Below, piece by piece: positions 4,686 through 6,131 of a DNA stretch of 6,131 nucleotides (positions are counted from its first letter, which is position 1; every line of letters begins with the position of its first letter). A program made the position numbers and the translations under genes. The notes under the pieces were generated by a model. The model was given only the letters and a program-made list of their open reading frames with translations, searched no databases and had not been told where the DNA came from. Source of the DNA: JBOHRE01 sp050732635 (lineage in GTDB: Bacteria; Gemmatimonadota; Gemmatimonadetes; Longimicrobiales; RSA9); assembly GCA_050732635.1 (NCBI GenBank), contig JBOHRE010000145.1, positions 1 to 6,131 of the forward strand, in the 5' to 3' direction.

Positions 4686-5834
4686 ATGCCCGAACGCATC
4701 ACCAAGCTGCAGCGCTGGCTCGATCTGATCGCGTTTCTGGTCGGACGACGGCTGCCCGTCGCCGTCGAGCAGATCATGGAGGGCGTGCCCGCGTACGCCG
4801 CGAAGTGGCAGACCGAGGACGCCACGGCGCGCGCGACCGCGCGCCGCACGTTCGAGCGTGACAAGGACGAGCTGCGCGCCGCCGGCATCCCGCTCGAGAC
4901 CGTCACCTACACGGTCAACTACGGCCGCGACGAGGTCGAGGGCTACGGCCTCTCCCGCCGCGACTTCTATCTGCCGTACCTGAAGCTGGTCAGCAAGACG
5001 GAAGCGGCGGGCCCGCAGAAGCCCCGAACCGATCGTGCTGCCGATCCCGCTGCTCCCGCTGCCGATCTCGCTGCCGGCATCCCCACACTCGAGCTCGACG
5101 CCGGCCAGGCTGGCCTCGCGTTGAACGCATTGCGGGAGATGATGGCGCTCCCCGCGTCGCCGCTGTCCCGTGACGCGCGCTCGGCGTTTCGCAAGCTCGC
5201 CTTCGACCTCGACCCCGAGCTCTTCGCCGCGCGGCCGATCTTCTATGTCGAGCACACGCGCGCGCGCGAGGCGGGCGACGTCGTCCGTCGCCTGTCGGAC
5301 GCGCTGCTCGCCCGCAAGCGCGTGCGTTTCACCTACCACGGCATCTATCGCGGCGAGGCGACGGAGCGCGACGTCGCGCCGTACGGGCTGCTGTTCCAGC
5401 ACGGCCACTGGTACCTGGTCGGCGACGACGCGCTGCGCAACGACATCCGCGTCTTCCGCGCCGAGCGCATGCAGAACCTCGAGCCGAACACGCGCGCGCC
5501 GCACACGCCCGACTACGAGATCCCGGCCGACTTCCGGCTGAGCGACTACACGCGCCGCGAGGCGTGGGAGCTGGGGCTCGAGGAGCCCGTGCGCGCGCTC
5601 GTGCTGTTCCGTTTTCCCGCATCGCTTTGGGCCGAGCGCAACGGCAAGGGCGAGCTGGTCGAGACACGCGCTGATGGCGCCGCCGTGCGCGCATTCGACG
5701 TGCGGCAGGTCGCGCCGTTCCTGCGCTGGCTGCTCTCCCACGCCGGCGATGCGGACGTGCTCGAGCCGCCGGAGCTGGCGGCCGAGCTGCGCGCGCTCGC
5801 GCGTCGCGTCGCCGACGCGCACGCCGAGGCATGA
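4686..5834 (+). CDS. WYL-domain transcriptional regulator, PafB-like
   Basis: The 382-residue protein has the usual layout and length of a PafB/PafC-type regulator. Residues about 1-100 form the N-terminal winged-helix DNA-binding part (MPERITKLQRWLDLIAFLVG, then ARRTFERDKDELRAAGIPLE), giving way to a low-complexity linker (about 105-132). The WYL domain spans about 200-270, with the namesame-type motif in HGHWYLVG (Trp242-Tyr243-Leu244) and the RVFRAERM segment (256-262). The C-terminal WCX-like extension is about 300-380. WYL domains sense ligands, probably nucleic acid, and mycobacterial PafBC activates the LexA-independent DNA-damage response. The ATG at 4686 is chosen because the conserved N-terminus begins there; it lacks a clear Shine-Dalgarno sequence. 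The stop overlaps the next start by ATGA, so the two are translationally coupled. Family assignment is firm; PafB orthology is likely but not proven, since no proteasome genes are visible here. Confidence 0.9.
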   Translation: MPERITKLQRWLDLIAFLVGRRLPVAVEQIMEGVPAYAAKWQTEDATARATARRTFERDKDELRAAGIPLETVTYTVNYGRDEVEGYGLSRRDFYLPYLKLVSKTEAAGPQKPRTDRAADPAAPAADLAAGIPTLELDAGQAGLALNALREMMALPASPLSRDARSAFRKLAFDLDPELFAARPIFYVEHTRAREAGDVVRRLSDALLARKRVRFTYHGIYRGEATERDVAPYGLLFQHGHWYLVGDDALRNDIRVFRAERMQNLEPNTRAPHTPDYEIPADFRLSDYTRREAWELGLEEPVRALVLFRFPASLWAERNGKGELVETRADGAAVRAFDVRQVAPFLRWLLSHAGDADVLEPPELAAELRALARRVADAHAEA

Positions 5835-6131
5835 CGCGCCAGCGGGCGACGGCGGACGACCGGCTCGCGCGCATCCTGTACCTGCTCGCCGCCGCGGCGG
5901 GTGAGCAGGGCGCGGCCTTGCGGGAGCTGGCAGAGGCGCTCGACATCACGCCGACCGAGCTGCTCGATGATCTGCGCGAGGTCAGCGAGCGCGCGTACTA
6001 CCGCTCGGCTGGCGACGCCGACGATCTGCAGATCACGGTCGAGCGGGACCGCGTGCGCATCTGGACCGGCGGCGAGCTGCGCCGGCCGCCGCGGCTCTCC
6101 GCGCGCGAGGCGCTCGCGTTGGGGTTGGGCC
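5831..6131 (+). CDS. PafC-like WYL regulator, N-terminal part cut by the window end
   Basis: The ATG at 5831 overlaps the TGA of the preceding gene (ATGA), and 100 residues are visible before the window ends. RLARILYLLAAAAG (11-24), then LRELAEALDITPTELLDDL (30-48), is a helix-turn-helix pattern. After it come a short beta region (QITVERDRVRIW, 67-78) and GGELRRPPRLSAREALALGL (80-99), the typical join between the DNA-binding part and the rest of PafC-like proteins. The WYL motif would lie beyond the edge and cannot be checked. Order, overlap and sequence match the pafB-pafC arrangement, whose products act as a heterodimer in mycobacteria. It is probably co-transcribed from the promoter upstream of the first gene. 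A generic WYL regulator is the alternative. Confidence 0.85.
   Translation, partial: MTRQRATADDRLARILYLLAAAAGEQGAALRELAEALDITPTELLDDLREVSERAYYRSAGDADDLQITVERDRVRIWTGGELRRPPRLSAREALALGLG

Noticed and set aside
4030..4728. Open frames across the 4281-4685 intergenic region on both strands
   Set aside because: They run through tandem repeats and palindromes, are Arg/Ala/Pro-rich and show no family pattern.

Overview
The window is 6131 bases of very GC-rich bacterial chromosome with strong G/C preference at third codon positions. It holds four protein-coding units and two informative intergenic regions. No rRNA, tRNA, CRISPR array, transposase or integrase is visible. The gene set (PEP carboxylase, a von Willebrand A protein opening with an MDTTILLDHEP-type N-terminus, and a tandem pair of PafB/PafC-like WYL proteins) would fit a high-GC lineage such as Gemmatimonadota. 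Actinomycetota or another high-GC phylum cannot be excluded from sequence alone.

Layout: (1) 8-2770, minus strand, a complete ppc gene for phosphoenolpyruvate carboxylase, which supplies oxaloacetate from PEP and bicarbonate. (2) 2771-2994, a divergent intergenic region with a perfect GC hairpin, a six-run C tract (G-quadruplex potential on the ppc sense strand), a candidate promoter and a Shine-Dalgarno sequence. (3) 2995-4280, plus strand, a von Willebrand A protein with a complete metal-ion-binding (MIDAS) motif. Its first ~23 codons lie in a different frame from the rest, so the gene carries a frameshift or an assembly error near 3064-3067. (4) 4281-4685, a 405-base region with two ~43-base hairpin-forming tandem repeats, three palindromic operator-like sites exactly 32 bases apart, another inverted repeat, and a second candidate promoter. 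(5) 4686-5834 and 5831-6131 (cut by the window end), two WYL-domain regulators overlapping by ATGA and resembling PafB and PafC.

The most interesting link is regulatory. In mycobacteria the PafBC heterodimer activates DNA-damage genes from promoters of the RecA-NDp type, TTGTCRGTG-N8-TANNNT. Just upstream of the WYL pair is TTGTCAGCC-N8-TACGTT, and just upstream of the vWA gene is CTGTCAGAC-N8-TATCTT. Both keep the exact N8 spacing and the shared core TGTCAG. This suggests, as inference, that the WYL pair is an autoregulated PafBC-like system and that the vWA gene is in its regulon. The triple palindrome array between the two genes may be a second control element.
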